A stretch of 64,000 nt of DNA, from assembly GCF_000716875.1 (NCBI RefSeq), contig NZ_JNWQ01000064.1, positions 7,029-71,028 on the forward strand. The letters run 5' to 3'. This DNA comes from Streptomyces novaecaesareae. GTDB lineage: Bacteria; Actinomycetota; Actinomycetes; Streptomycetales; Streptomycetaceae. Positions 1 to 9,841 of this stretch are shown in pieces. The stretch's first letter is position 1; the number at the start of each line of letters is the position of its first letter. The notes beneath the pieces are model-generated. The model was not told the origin of the DNA. It saw nothing but the letters and a program-made list of their open reading frames with translations, and made no database searches. The translations under genes were made by a program, and so were the position numbers.

Positions 1-592
1 CGTCGCTGGGCGGGCTGACCAGCGCCGGGAAGCGGTTCTTCAGCTCGCCGACGGTGGCCATGGTCTCGTCCACCGACAGGGTGGTCTGGGACAGCCAGAC
101 GACCCGGGACTCGTCCCGGACCTTCACGTTGGCGACGTCCTCGGCACCGTCCACCAGGTGGATCCGGTCCGGGGCCTCGCCCATGGTGCCGATGACCTCC
201 TCGTGGCCCTCGTGGCCCACCAGCAGGATGTCGAAGCCCTCGTCGGCGAAGCGCACGGCCTCCTTGTGCACCTTGGTGACCAGCGGGCAGGTGGCGTCGA
301 TGGTGGCGAGCTTGCCGGCCCGCGCCTCGTCGTGGACGGACGGGGCGACACCGTGCGCGGAGAAGACCACGATCGAGCCCTCGGGCACCTCCTCCGTCTC
401 GTCGACGAAGATCGCGCCCTTCTTCTCCAGGGTCTGGACCACGTACTTGTTGTGGACGATCTGCTTGCGGACGTAGATGGGGGCCCCGTACTGCTCCAGG
501 GCCTTCTCCACGGCGATCACGGCGCGGTCGACTCCCGCGCAGTAGCCCCGGGGGGCGGCGAGCAGGACACGGCGCTGCGCGGTGTTGGACAT
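1..592 (-). CDS. ispH: 4-hydroxy-3-methylbut-2-enyl diphosphate reductase, 3' end cut by window edge
   Basis: IspH (LytB) reduces HMBPP to IPP and DMAPP in the last step of the MEP isoprenoid pathway, using a [4Fe-4S] cluster in the cytoplasm. The N-terminal ~197 residues are present, out of roughly 320-340 usual for the family. The motif [12 protein letters not shown] near residue 13 carries the first cluster cysteine (C18) and [10 protein letters not shown] carries the second (C102). HGV near residue 80 and [11 protein letters not shown] follow as in the family. The start is the ATG at 592, giving [16 protein letters not shown]. The divergent permease begins about 110 bp away, so the promoters of both genes lie between them. 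The third cluster cysteine would lie beyond the window edge and cannot be checked. Confidence 0.95.
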   Translation of the reverse strand, partial: MSNTAQRRVLLAAPRGYCAGVDRAVIAVEKALEQYGAPIYVRKQIVHNKYVVQTLEKKGAIFVDETEEVPEGSIVVFSAHGVAPSVHDEARAGKLATIDATCPLVTKVHKEAVRFADEGFDILLVGHEGHEEVIGTMGEAPDRIHLVDGAEDVANVKVRDESRVVWLSQTTLSVDETMATVGELKNRFPALVSPPSD

Positions 593-700
593 GGCTCCAT
601 CGTACGGGCGGCGGCGAGCCGCGCCGCCCCGGAGCGGAGCCGCGCCGACGGCGGGCATGTTCCGTGCAGACCCGGTCACGAGTGCTCAAATGTGGTGCCT

Positions 701-2071
701 ATGAGCTCTGTGAGCGAGCAGGCGACGCCGAGCGGCCTGCGCCGCACCCTGGGCGTCCGCGATCTGATGGTCTACGGACTCCTGTTCATCGCCCCGATGG
801 CCCCGGTCGGCGTGTTCGGCGTGCTGGACGCCAAGAGCCACGGCGCCGTCGCCACCGTCTACCTGGCGGCCACCGTGGCGATGGGCTTCACCGCCTTCTC
901 GTACGCCCAGATGGTGCGCGCGGTGCCGCAGACCGGCTCGGTGTTCGCCTACGCACGGGCCGGGCTGGGCGAGGGGCCGGGGTTCATCGCCGGCTGGATG
1001 GCGATGCTGGACTACCTGCTGATCCCGGCGGTGGCCTACCTGTTCTCCGGGATCGCCCTGCACTCGCTGGTGCCGGACGTCTCGCGCTGGCTGTGGACGG
1101 CGATCGCGGTCGTGGCGACCACCGCGCTCAACCTGATCGGGGTGCGGACGGCGGCGGTGGTCGGCTTCGCGGTGCTCGCCATGGAGATCGCGGTGCTGCT
1201 GGCATTCATGGCGGCGGCCGTGGTGGCACTCGCCCAGGACGGCGCCCGGCGCGGCTGGGACACCCCGTTCACCGCCGTCGGCGCCTTCTCGCTGACCGCC
1301 GTGATCTCCGCGGTGTCCGTCGCGGTGCTCTCCTACCTGGGCTTCGACGCGATCGCGACCTTCGTGGAGGAGGCGGTCGGCGCCTCGGCGGCGGTGGCCC
1401 GGGCGGTGCTCTGGTGCCTGGCCCTGGCCGGGGTGCTGTTCGTCGCCCAGACCTACCTGGCGGCGGTGCTGGAACCGATGAGCCCGCAGCAGCTGGCCGC
1501 CGACCCGGCGGCGCAGGGCTCGGCCTTCTACGACACCGTGGAGAGCGGCATCGGGCACTGGCTGCACGTGCTGGTCGCGGCCAGCAAGGCGATCGGCGCG
1601 GCCTTCGCGGCCCTGGCCGGGCAGGCGGCGGCCGGGCGGCTGGTCTTCGCGATGAGCCGGGACGGGCGGCTGCCACGCGTCCTCGGCGCGGTCGACCCGG
1701 CCAGCGCGGTGCCGCGCCGGGCGCTGCTGGCGGCCGCGGTGATCACCATGGCGGCGGCGGTCTGGGCGGCGAACCGGGACGACGGGCTGGACCAGCTGAC
1801 CTCGGTGGTCAACGTGGGCGCGCTGACCGCCTTCGCGCTGCTGCACGCCTCGGTGATCGGCTGGTACACCGTGCGGCACGGCTCGCCGGACCGGCTGCGG
1901 CACGTGGTCGTTCCGATGCTGGGGATCGCGGTGATCGGCGCGGTGGTCTACGAGGCCTCGACCACCGCGCAGCTGGTCGGGCTGGCCTGGCTGGCGGCCG
2001 GCCTGGTGGTGCTCGGCGTCCAGGGCAGTTCGACCGGTTCGGGCGTCGGCGGTGTCGGCGGGCGCCGCTAG
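701..2071 (+). CDS. APC-family amino acid permease
   Basis: A 456-residue integral membrane protein with about 12 hydrophobic segments. It is typical of amino acid-polyamine-organocation permeases, which take up amino acids or amines across the cytoplasmic membrane by cation symport. The first segments follow [18 protein letters not shown], with the family pattern [15 protein letters not shown] in TM1 and a [18 protein letters not shown] stretch resembling the conserved TM2 region. [16 protein letters not shown] matches the conserved TM6 loop (GFD...E). The ATG at 701 starts shortly after GTGGTGCCT; longer in-frame extensions are antisense to ispH and were rejected. Its stop lies 10 bp before xseA, so the two may be co-transcribed. 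The substrate cannot be told from sequence. Confidence 0.85.
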   Translation: MSSVSEQATPSGLRRTLGVRDLMVYGLLFIAPMAPVGVFGVLDAKSHGAVATVYLAATVAMGFTAFSYAQMVRAVPQTGSVFAYARAGLGEGPGFIAGWMAMLDYLLIPAVAYLFSGIALHSLVPDVSRWLWTAIAVVATTALNLIGVRTAAVVGFAVLAMEIAVLLAFMAAAVVALAQDGARRGWDTPFTAVGAFSLTAVISAVSVAVLSYLGFDAIATFVEEAVGASAAVARAVLWCLALAGVLFVAQTYLAAVLEPMSPQQLAADPAAQGSAFYDTVESGIGHWLHVLVAASKAIGAAFAALAGQAAAGRLVFAMSRDGRLPRVLGAVDPASAVPRRALLAAAVITMAAAVWAANRDDGLDQLTSVVNVGALTAFALLHASVIGWYTVRHGSPDRLRHVVVPMLGIAVIGAVVYEASTTAQLVGLAWLAAGLVVLGVQGSSTGSGVGGVGGRR

Positions 2072-2081
2072 CCTCGTACGC

Positions 2082-3287
2082 ATGGCCAACACCAGCTCCC
2101 CCGAAGCGCCGCTCCCGGTCGGCAAGGTCTCCGCGCTGATCGGCGGCTGGATCGACCGGCTCGGCGCGGTGTGGGTGGAGGGGCAGATCACCCAGCTCAG
2201 CCGTCGGCCCGGGGCGGGCGTGGTCTTCCTGACCCTGCGTGACCCTCAGGCGGACGTGTCGCTCACGGTGACCTGTTTCCGCTCGGTGTTCGACCAGGTC
2301 GCGGACGTCGTGCAGGAGGGCGCGCGGGTCGTCGTGCACGCCAAGCCGGAGTGGTACGCGGCGCGCGGGCAGCTGTCGATGCGCGCCTCCGAGATCCGGC
2401 CGGTGGGGCTGGGCGAGCTGCTGGCCCGGCTGGAGCAGCTGAAGCGGCGGCTCGCCGGGGAGGGCCTGTTCGCGGCCGAGCGCAAGAAGCCGCTGCCGTT
2501 CCTGCCGCAGTGCGTCGGGCTGGTCACCGGGCGCGGCTCGGCGGCCGAGCGGGACGTGCTGGAGAACGCCCGGCGGCGCTGGCCGGCCGTCCGCTTCGAG
2601 GTGCGCAACGTCCCGGTGCAGGGGGTCAGCGCGGTGGAGCGGGTGAGCGCGGCCGTACGGGAGCTGGACGAGCACCCCGAGGTGGACGTGATCATCGTGG
2701 CCCGCGGCGGCGGCAGCGTGGAGGACCTGCTGCCGTTCTCGGACGAGGGGCTGGTGCGACTGGTCGCGGCCGCCCGTACGCCGGTGGTCAGTGCGATCGG
2801 GCACGAGCCGGACCAGCCGCTGCTGGACTTCGTCGCCGACCTGCGCGCCTCCACCCCGACCGATGCCGCCAAACGAGTGGTTCCGGACGTCGGCGAGGAG
2901 CTGACCAAGGTCCACCAGCTGCGCGACCGCGCCCGCCGGCACGTGCTGGCCAGGGTCGAACGCGAGCAGCACGGGCTGGACGGGCTGCGCAGCCGCCCGT
3001 CGCTGGCCGCCCCGCACCGGATGCTGGACGGCCGCGGGCAGGAGGTCGAGGGCCTGCTGGAGCGGGCCCGGCGCACCCTGCGGCACCGGCTGGACCACGC
3101 GCAGAGCGACCTCGGGCACACCCTGGCCCGGGTGGTCGCGCTCTCCCCGGCGGCCACCCTGGAACGCGGCTACGCGGTGCTCCAGCGGGCGGACGGCACG
3201 GTGGTGACCGACCCGGCGCAGACCGCGCCCGGCGAGGGGCTGCACGCCCGGGTGGCGGGCGGCGGCTTCGACGTCACCGTCGACTAG
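2082..3287 (+). CDS. xseA: Exonuclease VII large subunit
   Basis: XseA is the catalytic subunit of exonuclease VII, which degrades single-stranded DNA from both ends into acid-soluble oligonucleotides together with several XseB subunits. The 401-residue protein has an N-terminal OB-fold region ([20 protein letters not shown], then [21 protein letters not shown]), then the catalytic domain with [20 protein letters not shown] and [20 protein letters not shown]. The DNA-end motifs [20 protein letters not shown] and STPTDAA follow. The C-terminal part is a long helical, probably coiled-coil, region. The ATG at 2082 gives [12 protein letters not shown] and fits the family better than the upstream GTG. 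xseB follows 84 bp downstream, as in other actinomycetes. Confidence 0.95.
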   Translation: MANTSSPEAPLPVGKVSALIGGWIDRLGAVWVEGQITQLSRRPGAGVVFLTLRDPQADVSLTVTCFRSVFDQVADVVQEGARVVVHAKPEWYAARGQLSMRASEIRPVGLGELLARLEQLKRRLAGEGLFAAERKKPLPFLPQCVGLVTGRGSAAERDVLENARRRWPAVRFEVRNVPVQGVSAVERVSAAVRELDEHPEVDVIIVARGGGSVEDLLPFSDEGLVRLVAAARTPVVSAIGHEPDQPLLDFVADLRASTPTDAAKRVVPDVGEELTKVHQLRDRARRHVLARVEREQHGLDGLRSRPSLAAPHRMLDGRGQEVEGLLERARRTLRHRLDHAQSDLGHTLARVVALSPAATLERGYAVLQRADGTVVTDPAQTAPGEGLHARVAGGGFDVTVD

Positions 3288-3309
3288 GACTTGTCCGGTC
3301 GATCGGTCT

Positions 3310-3343
3310 GCCGCCTGTGCCGGTCCGCCGCCTGTGCCTGTCT
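3310..3343 (+). repeat. Two 17-bp direct tandem repeats between xseA and xseB
   Basis: Two imperfect 17-nt copies beginning GCCGCCTGTGCC lie 22 bp past the xseA stop. They belong to a set of gene-end repeats seen across the window. Confidence 0.6.
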
Positions 3344-3371
3344 GTCGGCCCCACCCCCTACGCTGGCACGC

Positions 3372-3629
3372 ATGGCAGAGCAGCAGGAGCAGCAGGACGC
3401 GGCGGCACCGGGCCCGGACGACGCGCTGGGCTACGAGCACGCCCGGGACGCGCTGCTGGACGTCGTCCGGCAGCTGGAGAACGGCGGGACGTCGCTGGAG
3501 GAGTCGCTGGCCCTGTGGGAGCGCGGCGAGCAGCTGGCGAAGGTGTGCCAGCGCTGGCTGGACGGCGCCCGGGCCCGGTTGGACGCCGCGCTGGCCGCCG
3601 AGGAGGGCGGAGCCCCCGGCGGGGAGTGA
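3372..3629 (+). CDS. xseB: Exonuclease VII small subunit
   Basis: An 85-residue protein of the XseB family, the small helical subunit that wraps the coiled-coil of XseA to form active exonuclease VII. The core is LGYEHARDALLDVVRQLENG, then GTSLEESLALWERGEQLAKVCQ and RWLDGARARLDAAL. This matches the family signature of FEEALxELExIVxxLExGxxxLEESLxLxExGxxLxxxC. The ATG at 3372 (MAEQQEQQDAAA) was chosen; an acidic, Gln-rich N-terminal tail and a C-terminal GGAPGGE tail flank the core. It is downstream of xseA on the same strand and probably in its operon. Confidence 0.95.
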   Translation: MAEQQEQQDAAAPGPDDALGYEHARDALLDVVRQLENGGTSLEESLALWERGEQLAKVCQRWLDGARARLDAALAAEEGGAPGGE

Positions 3630-3722
3630 GGCTCCACGGCGGCCGGCCGGAGGAGCGCGGCCCGCGGGGAGAGCGGGACCGGCGGGGAGCGTGAGGCGGG
3701 TCACATCCGCTTGAGGAATAGT

Positions 3723-3732
3723 TGAATATTCA
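3723..3732. promoter_or_regulatory. TGAATATTCA palindrome upstream of the nitroreductase gene
   Basis: A 10-bp perfect palindrome lies in an AT-rich patch about 75 bp before the nitroreductase start. An A/T-rich symmetric site in a very GC-rich genome suggests an operator or promoter. The sequence TGAATATTCAC recurs at 43945-43955. Confidence 0.4.
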
Positions 3733-3804
3733 CCTATGTTGGATGACGTGATCGGCCCGGCCGGTCACACCGACGAAGCCCCCTCCCGCATGAGGTGCAG
3801 AAGC

Positions 3805-4407
3805 ATGACGACCGACGCCCTGGCACTCGACGCCGCCGCCCAGGACCTGCTGTTCCGCGAGGCCCGCACCGCGAACACCTTCACCGACGAGCCGGTCACC
3901 GAGGAGCAGGTCCAGGCCATCTACGACCTGGTCAAGTACGGTCCGACCGCCTTCAACCAGCAGCCGCTGCGCGTCGTGCTGGTCCGCTCGGCCGAGGGCC
4001 GGGAGCGTCTCGTCCAGCACCTGGCGGACGGCAACAAGGCCAAGACCGCCGCCGCCCCGCTGGTCGCGGTCCTGGCCGCGGACCACGAGTTCCACGAGGA
4101 GCTGCCGACCCAGTTCCCGCACTTCCCGCAGGCCAAGGACGTGTTCTTCTCGGAGCGCCCGGTCCGCGAGCAGTCCGCCACGCTGAACGGCGCCCTGCAG
4201 GCCGCCTACTTCATCATCGGCGTCCGCGCCGCCGGCCTGGCCGCCGGCCCGATGACCGGCTTCGACGCCGAGGGCATCAACAAGGAGTTCTTCGCCGACG
4301 GCGACCACTCGGTGCTGGCCGTGATCAACATCGGCAAGCCGGGCGAGGACGCCTGGTTCCCGCGTTCGCCGCGCCTGGAGTACGACCAGGTCGTCACCAC
4401 GGTCTGA
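3805..4407 (+). CDS. Nitroreductase-family protein, malonic semialdehyde reductase (RutE/HadB)-like
   Basis: A 200-residue FMN-dependent nitroreductase-fold protein. The sequence LLFREARTANTFTDEPVTEEQV, then LVKYGPTAFNQQPLRVVLVRS, matches RutE-type malonic semialdehyde reductases of the rut pyrimidine-degradation pathway. PTAFNQQP is the cofactor-binding segment, and GVRAAGLAAGPMTGFDAEGI corresponds to the conserved mid-domain glycine-rich part. The ATG at 3805 (MTTDALALDAAAQ) is preferred; an upstream in-frame start would add a poorly conserved leader. No other rut genes are adjacent, so the in vivo substrate is uncertain and it may act on other enals or nitro compounds. The AT-rich palindrome upstream suggests regulated expression. 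Confidence 0.85.
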   Translation: MTTDALALDAAAQDLLFREARTANTFTDEPVTEEQVQAIYDLVKYGPTAFNQQPLRVVLVRSAEGRERLVQHLADGNKAKTAAAPLVAVLAADHEFHEELPTQFPHFPQAKDVFFSERPVREQSATLNGALQAAYFIIGVRAAGLAAGPMTGFDAEGINKEFFADGDHSVLAVINIGKPGEDAWFPRSPRLEYDQVVTTV

Positions 4408-4420
4408 CGCACTCATGCGA

Positions 4421-4457
4421 GAGGGCCCCGCACCGGTTCGTCCGGTGCGGGGCCCTC
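4421..4457. terminator. Strong bidirectional hairpin terminator
   Basis: A perfect 16-bp inverted repeat (left arm GAGGGCCCCGCACCGG) with a 5-nt loop lies between two convergent genes. It can end transcription from the nitroreductase and from the DUF4245 gene. Confidence 0.85.
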
Positions 4458-4505
4458 CGGCGTTCCCGGGGCCCTCTGGCGTTCCCGGGGCCCCACGCGT
4501 TCCCC
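4449..4505. repeat. Three 19-bp direct tandem repeats
   Basis: Three consecutive 19-nt units (GGGGCCCTCCGGCGTTCCC and two variants) begin inside the terminator and run to 10 bp before the stop of the DUF4245 gene. Confidence 0.75.
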
Positions 4506-4515
4506 GGGCCGCGCG

Positions 4516-5070
4516 CTACTTGAGCGCCTGGGCCAGCTCGGCCAGTTCCTCGTAGGAGGCGGTGCCGGTGAGCAGGGTGGTCCCGGAGCCGCTCTGCACG
4601 GTCAGCGCGCGGGCCTTCTCGCCCTGCACCCGCTCCCAGGTGCGGCCGGCCACCTCGGAGGTGCCGTCCGGCTGACCGCCCGCGACCTTGTCGGACAGCA
4701 GCGAGTCGCGCGGCGCGTCGCTCTGCTCGACCGCCGCGTACTGGCCGGAGGGCGTCACGAAGCCCAGGTGCCAGGCGTTGCCCTTGCCATTGCTCTGATC
4801 GGCCGACCGGTAGCTGACCGAAGTCGCCCGCCACTTGTCGGGGAGCCCGTCCGGGGAGAGCAGCGGGTACGGCGCGGCGCGCTTGGCGCTGGCCGCCGCC
4901 GCCCTGTACTCGACCACGTGCACCGGGTCGCCGTTGGCGTCGTGCGGGAGGAACAGGTACCCGACCCAGACGACGAAACCGACCGCCAGCATCGACAGGA
5001 CCATGTCCCGTACGGTCTGGCGGCCCCTCATGCCCTTGCTCTCTGCAGCCACCCCCACATGGTGACTCAT
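4516..5070 (-). CDS. DUF4245 family membrane-anchored protein
   Basis: About 184 residues with one N-terminal membrane segment ([20 protein letters not shown]) after a basic RGRQTVRD stretch, followed by an extracytoplasmic domain. The layout and the divergent position beside glpX match the actinobacterial DUF4245 family. Conserved-looking parts are [38 protein letters not shown] and the C-terminal [19 protein letters not shown]. The start is uncertain: ATG 5070, GTG 5052 or ATG 5031 are all in frame and none has a convincing ribosome-binding site. Function is unknown; the family is widespread in actinomycetes. Confidence 0.8.
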   Translation of the reverse strand: MSHHVGVAAESKGMRGRQTVRDMVLSMLAVGFVVWVGYLFLPHDANGDPVHVVEYRAAAASAKRAAPYPLLSPDGLPDKWRATSVSYRSADQSNGKGNAWHLGFVTPSGQYAAVEQSDAPRDSLLSDKVAGGQPDGTSEVAGRTWERVQGEKARALTVQSGSGTTLLTGTASYEELAELAQALK

Positions 5071-5267
5071 CCACATTCCGGCCCGGTCACCCGGGGTGTC
5101 CACGTACGGGTGAACCAGGACGAAGCGGTGTTTTTCGAGCCGGCAGGGCGACCCGCGCCACAGACAGTCATCTCTTGGGCAGATACGATCGCAGAACCCT
5201 CACCACGGCGTTCGACCTGGCAGTAGTCGGGCGCTCACTGGCCGTCGCGTACAGAGAGGTAACGACG

Positions 5268-6308
5268 ATGACCACGCAGTACCCGCACCACCTTCCCAGT
5301 GCCCTGGAGGTCGCGCCCGAGGCTCCGGACCGGAACCTCGCGCTCGAACTCGTCCGGGTCACCGAGGCCGCCGCGATGGCCGCCGGCCGGTGGGTCGGAC
5401 GTGGCGACAAGAACGGCGCAGACGGCGCAGCCGTGAAGGCGATGCGCACCCTGGTCTCGACCGTGTCGATGAACGGCGTGGTCGTCATCGGCGAGGGCGA
5501 GAAGGACGAAGCCCCGATGCTCTACAACGGCGAGCGGGTCGGCGACGGCACCGGCGCCGAGTGCGACGTCGCCGTGGACCCGGTGGACGGCACCACCCTC
5601 ACCGCCAAGGGCATGAACAACGCCGTGGCCGTGCTGGCCGTAGCCGACCGCGGCACCATGTTCGACCCCAGCGCCGTGTTCTACATGGACAAGCTGGTGG
5701 CCGGCCCGGAGGCCGCCGAATTCGTCGACATCACCGCCCCGGCGGCGGTCAACATCCGCCGGGTCGCCAAGGCCAAGGGCAGCGCCGTCGAGGACGTCAC
5801 CGTCGTCGTGCTCGACCGCCCGCGCCACGACGGCCTGGTCCGGGAGATCCGCGAGGCGGGCGCCCGGATCAAGTTCATCTCCGACGGCGACGTGGCCGGA
5901 GCCATCATGGCCGCCCGCGAAGGCACCGGCGTCGACCTGCTGATGGGCATCGGCGGCACCCCGGAGGGCATCATCGCGGCCTGCGCGATGAAGTGCATGG
6001 GCGGCGTGATCCAGGGCCGGCTGTGGCCCAAGGACGACGCCGAGCGGCAGAAGGCCCTCGACGCCGGCCACGACCTGGACCGGGTGCTCACCACCGACGA
6101 CCTGGTCAGCGGCGAGAACGTGTTCTTCGTCGCCACCGGCATCACCGACGGCGAGCTACTGCGCGGTGTGCACTACCGCTCGGAGACCGCCACCACCAGC
6201 TCGCTGGTGATGCGCTCCAAGAGCGGCACGATCCGCGAGATCAACTCCACCCACAAGCTCTCGAAGCTGCGGGCCTACAGCGCGATCGACTTCGACCGCG
6301 CCAACTGA
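5268..6308 (+). CDS. glpX: Class II fructose-1,6-bisphosphatase
   Basis: GlpX hydrolyses fructose-1,6-bisphosphate to fructose-6-phosphate in gluconeogenesis, with divalent metal. The 346-residue length fits the family. Metal- and phosphate-site motifs are visible: [37 protein letters not shown] (the DPxDGTT lithium-sensitive phosphatase motif), and [21 protein letters not shown]. The ATG at 5268 ([11 protein letters not shown]) is preceded by AGAGAGGT at good spacing. An in-frame upstream extension was rejected because it lacks a site and conservation. It works in the same gluconeogenic direction as pckG further along the window. A five-unit repeat and a terminator follow. Confidence 0.95.
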   Translation: MTTQYPHHLPSALEVAPEAPDRNLALELVRVTEAAAMAAGRWVGRGDKNGADGAAVKAMRTLVSTVSMNGVVVIGEGEKDEAPMLYNGERVGDGTGAECDVAVDPVDGTTLTAKGMNNAVAVLAVADRGTMFDPSAVFYMDKLVAGPEAAEFVDITAPAAVNIRRVAKAKGSAVEDVTVVVLDRPRHDGLVREIREAGARIKFISDGDVAGAIMAAREGTGVDLLMGIGGTPEGIIAACAMKCMGGVIQGRLWPKDDAERQKALDAGHDLDRVLTTDDLVSGENVFFVATGITDGELLRGVHYRSETATTSSLVMRSKSGTIREINSTHKLSKLRAYSAIDFDRAN

Positions 6309-6340
6309 TCGACCGCGCCGACCGACGCGCCCGGCGGACG

Positions 6341-6420
6341 GGGCGCTCAGGTCACTGGGCCCTCACGTAACTGGGCGCTCAGGTAACTCGGCACTCGGCG
6401 AACAGGGCACTCACGGAACA
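6341..6420. repeat. Five 16-bp direct tandem repeats downstream of glpX
   Basis: Five contiguous 16-nt units, of which the first three are GGGCGCTCAGGTCACT and close variants, and the last two end in GAACA. They begin 33 bp past the glpX stop and end just before the terminator hairpin. Confidence 0.85.
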
Positions 6421-6427
6421 GCGCGCA

Positions 6428-6462
6428 GCGGCCCCGGCGGAATCCCCCTCCGCCGGGGCCGC
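6428..6462. terminator. Bidirectional terminator between glpX and the WhiB gene
   Basis: A perfect 13-bp inverted repeat (GCGGCCCCGGCGG) with a 9-nt loop, between convergent genes. Confidence 0.85.
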
Positions 6463-6524
6463 GGCACGTCCGGACCCGGGCCTTCGGCCACCCGGTCCGC
6501 GACGCCGGCGTCTTCGGCCGGCCG

Positions 6525-6986
6525 TCACCCGGCTATCCGGGCCCGCGCGGCCGCCGTCACCCGGGCCGCCTCGATCAACTCCCCGTCCCGGCGGCGGCGC
6601 CGGGCCAGCACCACCCGCCGCTCGGCGGCCGTCAGCCCGCCCCAGACCCCGTACGGCTCCGGCTGCGCCAGCGCGTGCTCGCGGCACTCCAGCAGCACCG
6701 GGCAGCGGGCACAGACCCGCTTGGCCTGCTCCTCCCGGGACAGCCTGGCCGCCGTCGGCTCCTTGGACGGCGCGAAGAACAGCCCCACCTCGTCCCGCCG
6801 GCAGGCCGCACCGGTGTGCCAGGGATTGTCCTCGCCCGCAGCGGCACCCGCCTGGCCGCCCGGGGGCTGCGGTTGCGGACGGACGCCGGTACGGCGCTCC
6901 AGCAACTGCGCGGCGGCGACGGGCGAAGTGGTGCGGGACTCGATCGGATGCAGCACGGCCGTACTCCTGACGAGGCTCTCGGACAC
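6525..6986 (-). CDS. WhiB-family iron-sulfur transcription factor
   Basis: WhiB-like proteins bind a [4Fe-4S] cluster and act with the principal sigma factor to control development, redox responses or antibiotic resistance. In this 153-residue protein the four cluster cysteines are C62, C92, C95 and C101 (AACRR, then VCARCPVLLEC), giving the CxxCxxxxxC spacing. They are followed by the GVWGG turn at about 113-117 and a basic tail (RRVVLARRRRR) for DNA contact. The first ~50 residues are variable and Gln/Pro-rich. The GTG at 6986 has only a weak GAGG upstream, so the true start may be internal. I cannot name which Wbl class it is. Confidence 0.9.
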   Translation of the reverse strand: MSESLVRSTAVLHPIESRTTSPVAAAQLLERRTGVRPQPQPPGGQAGAAAGEDNPWHTGAACRRDEVGLFFAPSKEPTAARLSREEQAKRVCARCPVLLECREHALAQPEPYGVWGGLTAAERRVVLARRRRRDGELIEAARVTAAARARIAG

Positions 6987-7163
6987 GGGGAACCTCGCTC
7001 CCCTGCCCGGCTGCGAGCCCCCGCTGTCGAACCCTCCGGAACGGCCGCTGGGCCGCCTCCGGTGCGCAGCCGCACAAGAAGCGATGTGCGGAAGGAACTA
7101 CCCCGCCCCGCCGCGATTCATGCACACTGCACGCAATCGACTACGGAGTGCACCGGCCGCAAC

Positions 7164-7207
7164 GCCGAGCGCCCGACCGGGAGTTGATTCGCGGTCGGGC
7201 GCTCGGC
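7164..7207 (-). terminator. Terminator of the DUF1707 gene
   Basis: A perfect 16-bp inverted repeat (arm GCCGAGCGCCCGACCG) with a 12-nt loop begins 10 bp beyond the stop codon of the leftward gene. Confidence 0.8.
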
Positions 7208-7217
7208 AGGTCAACAG

Positions 7218-8027
7218 CTACTCATCGGTACCGAGTTGGCGGCGCACCCACTCCTTGAGCTTCTTGCCCTGGCGCGGCTTGGCGGTGCAACCGCCGAACA
7301 TCGCAAGGCCCTTGACCCGGACAACCGGAGCGTACGGGTCCGCCGCGGTCTGCTCGCGGACGTCGAAACCGCCGAACAGGCCGACCCCGCCGCCGTGCAG
7401 GCTGACGTTCTCCGGCACCCGGACCTCGACCCCGCCGAACATCGCCATGACGACGATCTCCACCTCGGGAGACTCGAACACGGCGTCGCTCAGGTCGATC
7501 TCCACGCCGCCGAACGCGGCGAAGGCCTTCAGGTGCGAACCCACCCGCCAGCGGCCCTTGCGGGACGCGCCGCCGAAGATCGCCACCACCGAGGGCGACT
7601 CCTGGCGCGCGGGCGGCTGCGGCGCCGACGACGCCGGGGCCGCACCCAGCGGCTGCTTCTCGAAGGAGAGCGGGCGGGCCGGCAGGTCCCGGGTCAGCGG
7701 CGCCAACTCGCCGAAGGTCTTGGCGGCGTACGCGGCCTCGATCCGCTCGGCGTGCTCGTCCGCGTCCAGCCGGCCCTCGGCGTACGCGTCCCGCAGCAGT
7801 TCCGCGACCCGCTCGCGGTCGGCGTCCGAGACCCGCATCTCCGCCTGCGCCACCGGGGCGTGCGAAGGCTGCGGCCCGGCCTCGGACTTGGGCTCGGACG
7901 TGGCCTCGGGCTTGAGTTCAGGCCCGAGTTCGGGCTTGGCCTCGGGTTTTGCCTCGGGTTTGGTCATCGGTACGGGCGCCGGCACCGGCGGCTGCCCCGG
8001 ATCGTCGTGCGACGGCGAGTTGTCCAC
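7218..8027 (-). CDS. DUF1707 and LiaF-like (DUF2154) domain protein
   Basis: A 269-residue soluble protein. Residues ~62-112 (MRVSDADRERVAELLRDAYAEG, then RLDADEHAERIEAAYAAKT) are a classic DUF1707 SHOCT-like domain. Residues ~145-260 have the repeated [AM]xFGG pattern (VVAIFGGA, AFAAFGGVEI, VMAMFGGVEV, VGLFGGFDV, LAMFGGCT) of the cell-wall-active antibiotic response (LiaF C-terminal) beta-helix. The N-terminal ~55 residues are low-complexity Pro/Glu/Lys with repeated KPEAKPE units. In actinomycetes such proteins are thought to link envelope stress to regulation; here the role is inferred only from domains. It lies divergently 146 bp from the fumarase gene. Confidence 0.8.
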   Translation of the reverse strand: MDNSPSHDDPGQPPVPAPVPMTKPEAKPEAKPELGPELKPEATSEPKSEAGPQPSHAPVAQAEMRVSDADRERVAELLRDAYAEGRLDADEHAERIEAAYAAKTFGELAPLTRDLPARPLSFEKQPLGAAPASSAPQPPARQESPSVVAIFGGASRKGRWRVGSHLKAFAAFGGVEIDLSDAVFESPEVEIVVMAMFGGVEVRVPENVSLHGGGVGLFGGFDVREQTAADPYAPVVRVKGLAMFGGCTAKPRQGKKLKEWVRRQLGTDE

Positions 8028-8173
8028 GGGCTCAGCCTAGTCGCTCGCACTCCAGCCCGAGTGAGCCCCGTCACGCAAGGCTGACCTGTCCGCATGCCGC
8101 CTGCGCCCGGGTCCTACCCTGGATGGTGCTTCGCCGACGCAGCCGGATCACTGGATAGCTAAGGACCGCCCCG

Positions 8174-9841
8174 ATGGCTCCCACGCCAGACTTCGAGTAC
8201 AGCGACCTCCTCCCCCTGGGCGCTGACCCGACCCCGTACCGCAAGCTGACCTCCGAGGGTGTCTCCACCTTCGAGGCCGGCGGCCGGACCTTCCTCCAGG
8301 TCGAGCCCGAGGCGCTGCGGCTGCTCACGGCCGAGGCGATGCACGACATCTCGCACTACCTGCGCCCCGCCCACCTCGCCCAGCTGCGCCGCATCCTGGA
8401 CGACCCGGAGGCCAGCCCCAACGACCGCTTCGTCGCGCTCGACCTGCTGAAGAACGTGAACATCTCGGCCGGCGGCATCCTCCCGATGTGCCAGGACACC
8501 GGCACCGCGATCGTCATGGGCAAGCGCGGCCAGAACGTGCTCACCGAGGGCGGCGACGAGTCCGCCATCGCGCGCGGCGTGTACGACGCGTACACCAAGC
8601 TCAACCTGCGCTACTCCCAGATGGCCCCGGTGACCATGTGGGACGAGAAGAACACCGGCAACAACCTGCCGGCCCAGATCGAGCTGTACGCCACCGACGG
8701 CGACGCGTACAAGTTCCTCTTCATGGCCAAGGGCGGCGGCTCCGCCAACAAGTCGTACCTGTACCAGGAGACCAAGGCCATCCTGAACGAGGCGAGCATG
8801 CTCTCGTTCCTGGAGCAGAAGATCCGCTCGCTCGGCACCGCGGCCTGCCCGCCGTACCACCTGGCCATCGTGATCGGCGGCACCAGCGCCGAGTTCGCGC
8901 TGAAGACCGCCAAGTACGCCTCGGCGCACTACCTGGACAACCTGCCGACCTCGGGCGACGCCAAGACCGGCCACGGCTTCCGCGACCTGGAGCTGGAGGC
9001 CAAGGTCACCGAGCTGACCCAGAAGATCGGCATCGGCGCCCAGTTCGGTGGCAAGTACTTCTGCCACGACGTGCGCGTGGTGCGCCTGCCGCGGCACGGC
9101 GCCTCACTACCGGTCGCCATGGCCGTCTCCTGCTCCGCCGACCGCCAGGCGCTCGGCAAGATCACCGCCGAGGGCGTCTTCCTGGAGCAGCTGGAGACCG
9201 ACCCGGCCAAGTACCTGCCGGACACCACCGACGAGCACCTGGACGACGACGTGGTGCGCGTCGACCTCGACCAGCCGATGTCCGCGATCCGCGCCGAACT
9301 CTCCAAGTACCCGGTGAAGACCCGCCTCTCGCTCACCGGCACCCTGGTCGTCGCCCGCGACATCGCCCACGCCAAGATCAAGGAGCGCCTGGACGCCGGC
9401 GAGGGCATGCCCAAGTACCTCCAGGACCACCCGGTCTACTACGCGGGCCCGGCCAAGACCCCCGAGGGCTACGCCTCCGGCTCCTTCGGCCCCACCACGG
9501 CCGGCCGGATGGACTCCTACGTCGACCAGTTCCAGGCGGCCGGCGGCTCGATGGTCATGCTCGCCAAGGGCAACCGCAGCAAGCAGGTCACCGACGCCTG
9601 CGCCCAGCACGGCGGCTTCTACCTCGGCTCCATCGGCGGCCCGGCGGCCCGCCTCGCCCAGGACTGCATCAAGAAGGTCGAGGTCCTGGAGTACGCCGAA
9701 CTCGGCATGGAGGCCGTCTGGCGCATCGAGGTCAAGGACTTCCCGGCGTTCATCGTGGTGGACGACAAGGGCAACGACTTCTTCCGCGAGACCACCGAGG
9801 GCCCGCTGATCACCAACCTCCGCGTCCGCTCCAAGGAGTAG
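8174..9841 (+). CDS. Class I (iron-sulfur) fumarate hydratase
   Basis: A 555-residue single-chain class I fumarase. It interconverts fumarate and malate in the TCA cycle with an oxygen-sensitive [4Fe-4S] cluster. Family features include [71 protein letters not shown] and [15 protein letters not shown]. The C-terminal half ([20 protein letters not shown] onwards) is the fused beta domain. The ATG at 8174 gives [20 protein letters not shown]. The last codons (RSKE-stop) are copied as tandem repeats just downstream. It stands alone between a divergent DUF1707 gene and a convergent GntR regulator. Confidence 0.95.
   Translation: MAPTPDFEYSDLLPLGADPTPYRKLTSEGVSTFEAGGRTFLQVEPEALRLLTAEAMHDISHYLRPAHLAQLRRILDDPEASPNDRFVALDLLKNVNISAGGILPMCQDTGTAIVMGKRGQNVLTEGGDESAIARGVYDAYTKLNLRYSQMAPVTMWDEKNTGNNLPAQIELYATDGDAYKFLFMAKGGGSANKSYLYQETKAILNEASMLSFLEQKIRSLGTAACPPYHLAIVIGGTSAEFALKTAKYASAHYLDNLPTSGDAKTGHGFRDLELEAKVTELTQKIGIGAQFGGKYFCHDVRVVRLPRHGASLPVAMAVSCSADRQALGKITAEGVFLEQLETDPAKYLPDTTDEHLDDDVVRVDLDQPMSAIRAELSKYPVKTRLSLTGTLVVARDIAHAKIKERLDAGEGMPKYLQDHPVYYAGPAKTPEGYASGSFGPTTAGRMDSYVDQFQAAGGSMVMLAKGNRSKQVTDACAQHGGFYLGSIGGPAARLAQDCIKKVEVLEYAELGMEAVWRIEVKDFPAFIVVDDKGNDFFRETTEGPLITNLRVRSKE

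Noticed and set aside
1809..3704. Long antisense frames opposite xseA and the permease
   Set aside because: High GC content creates open antisense frames. No domain or ribosome-binding site supports them and the forward genes are clear.
6341..6420. A CRISPR array
   Set aside because: Units are directly contiguous without unique spacers, and no cas genes are present.
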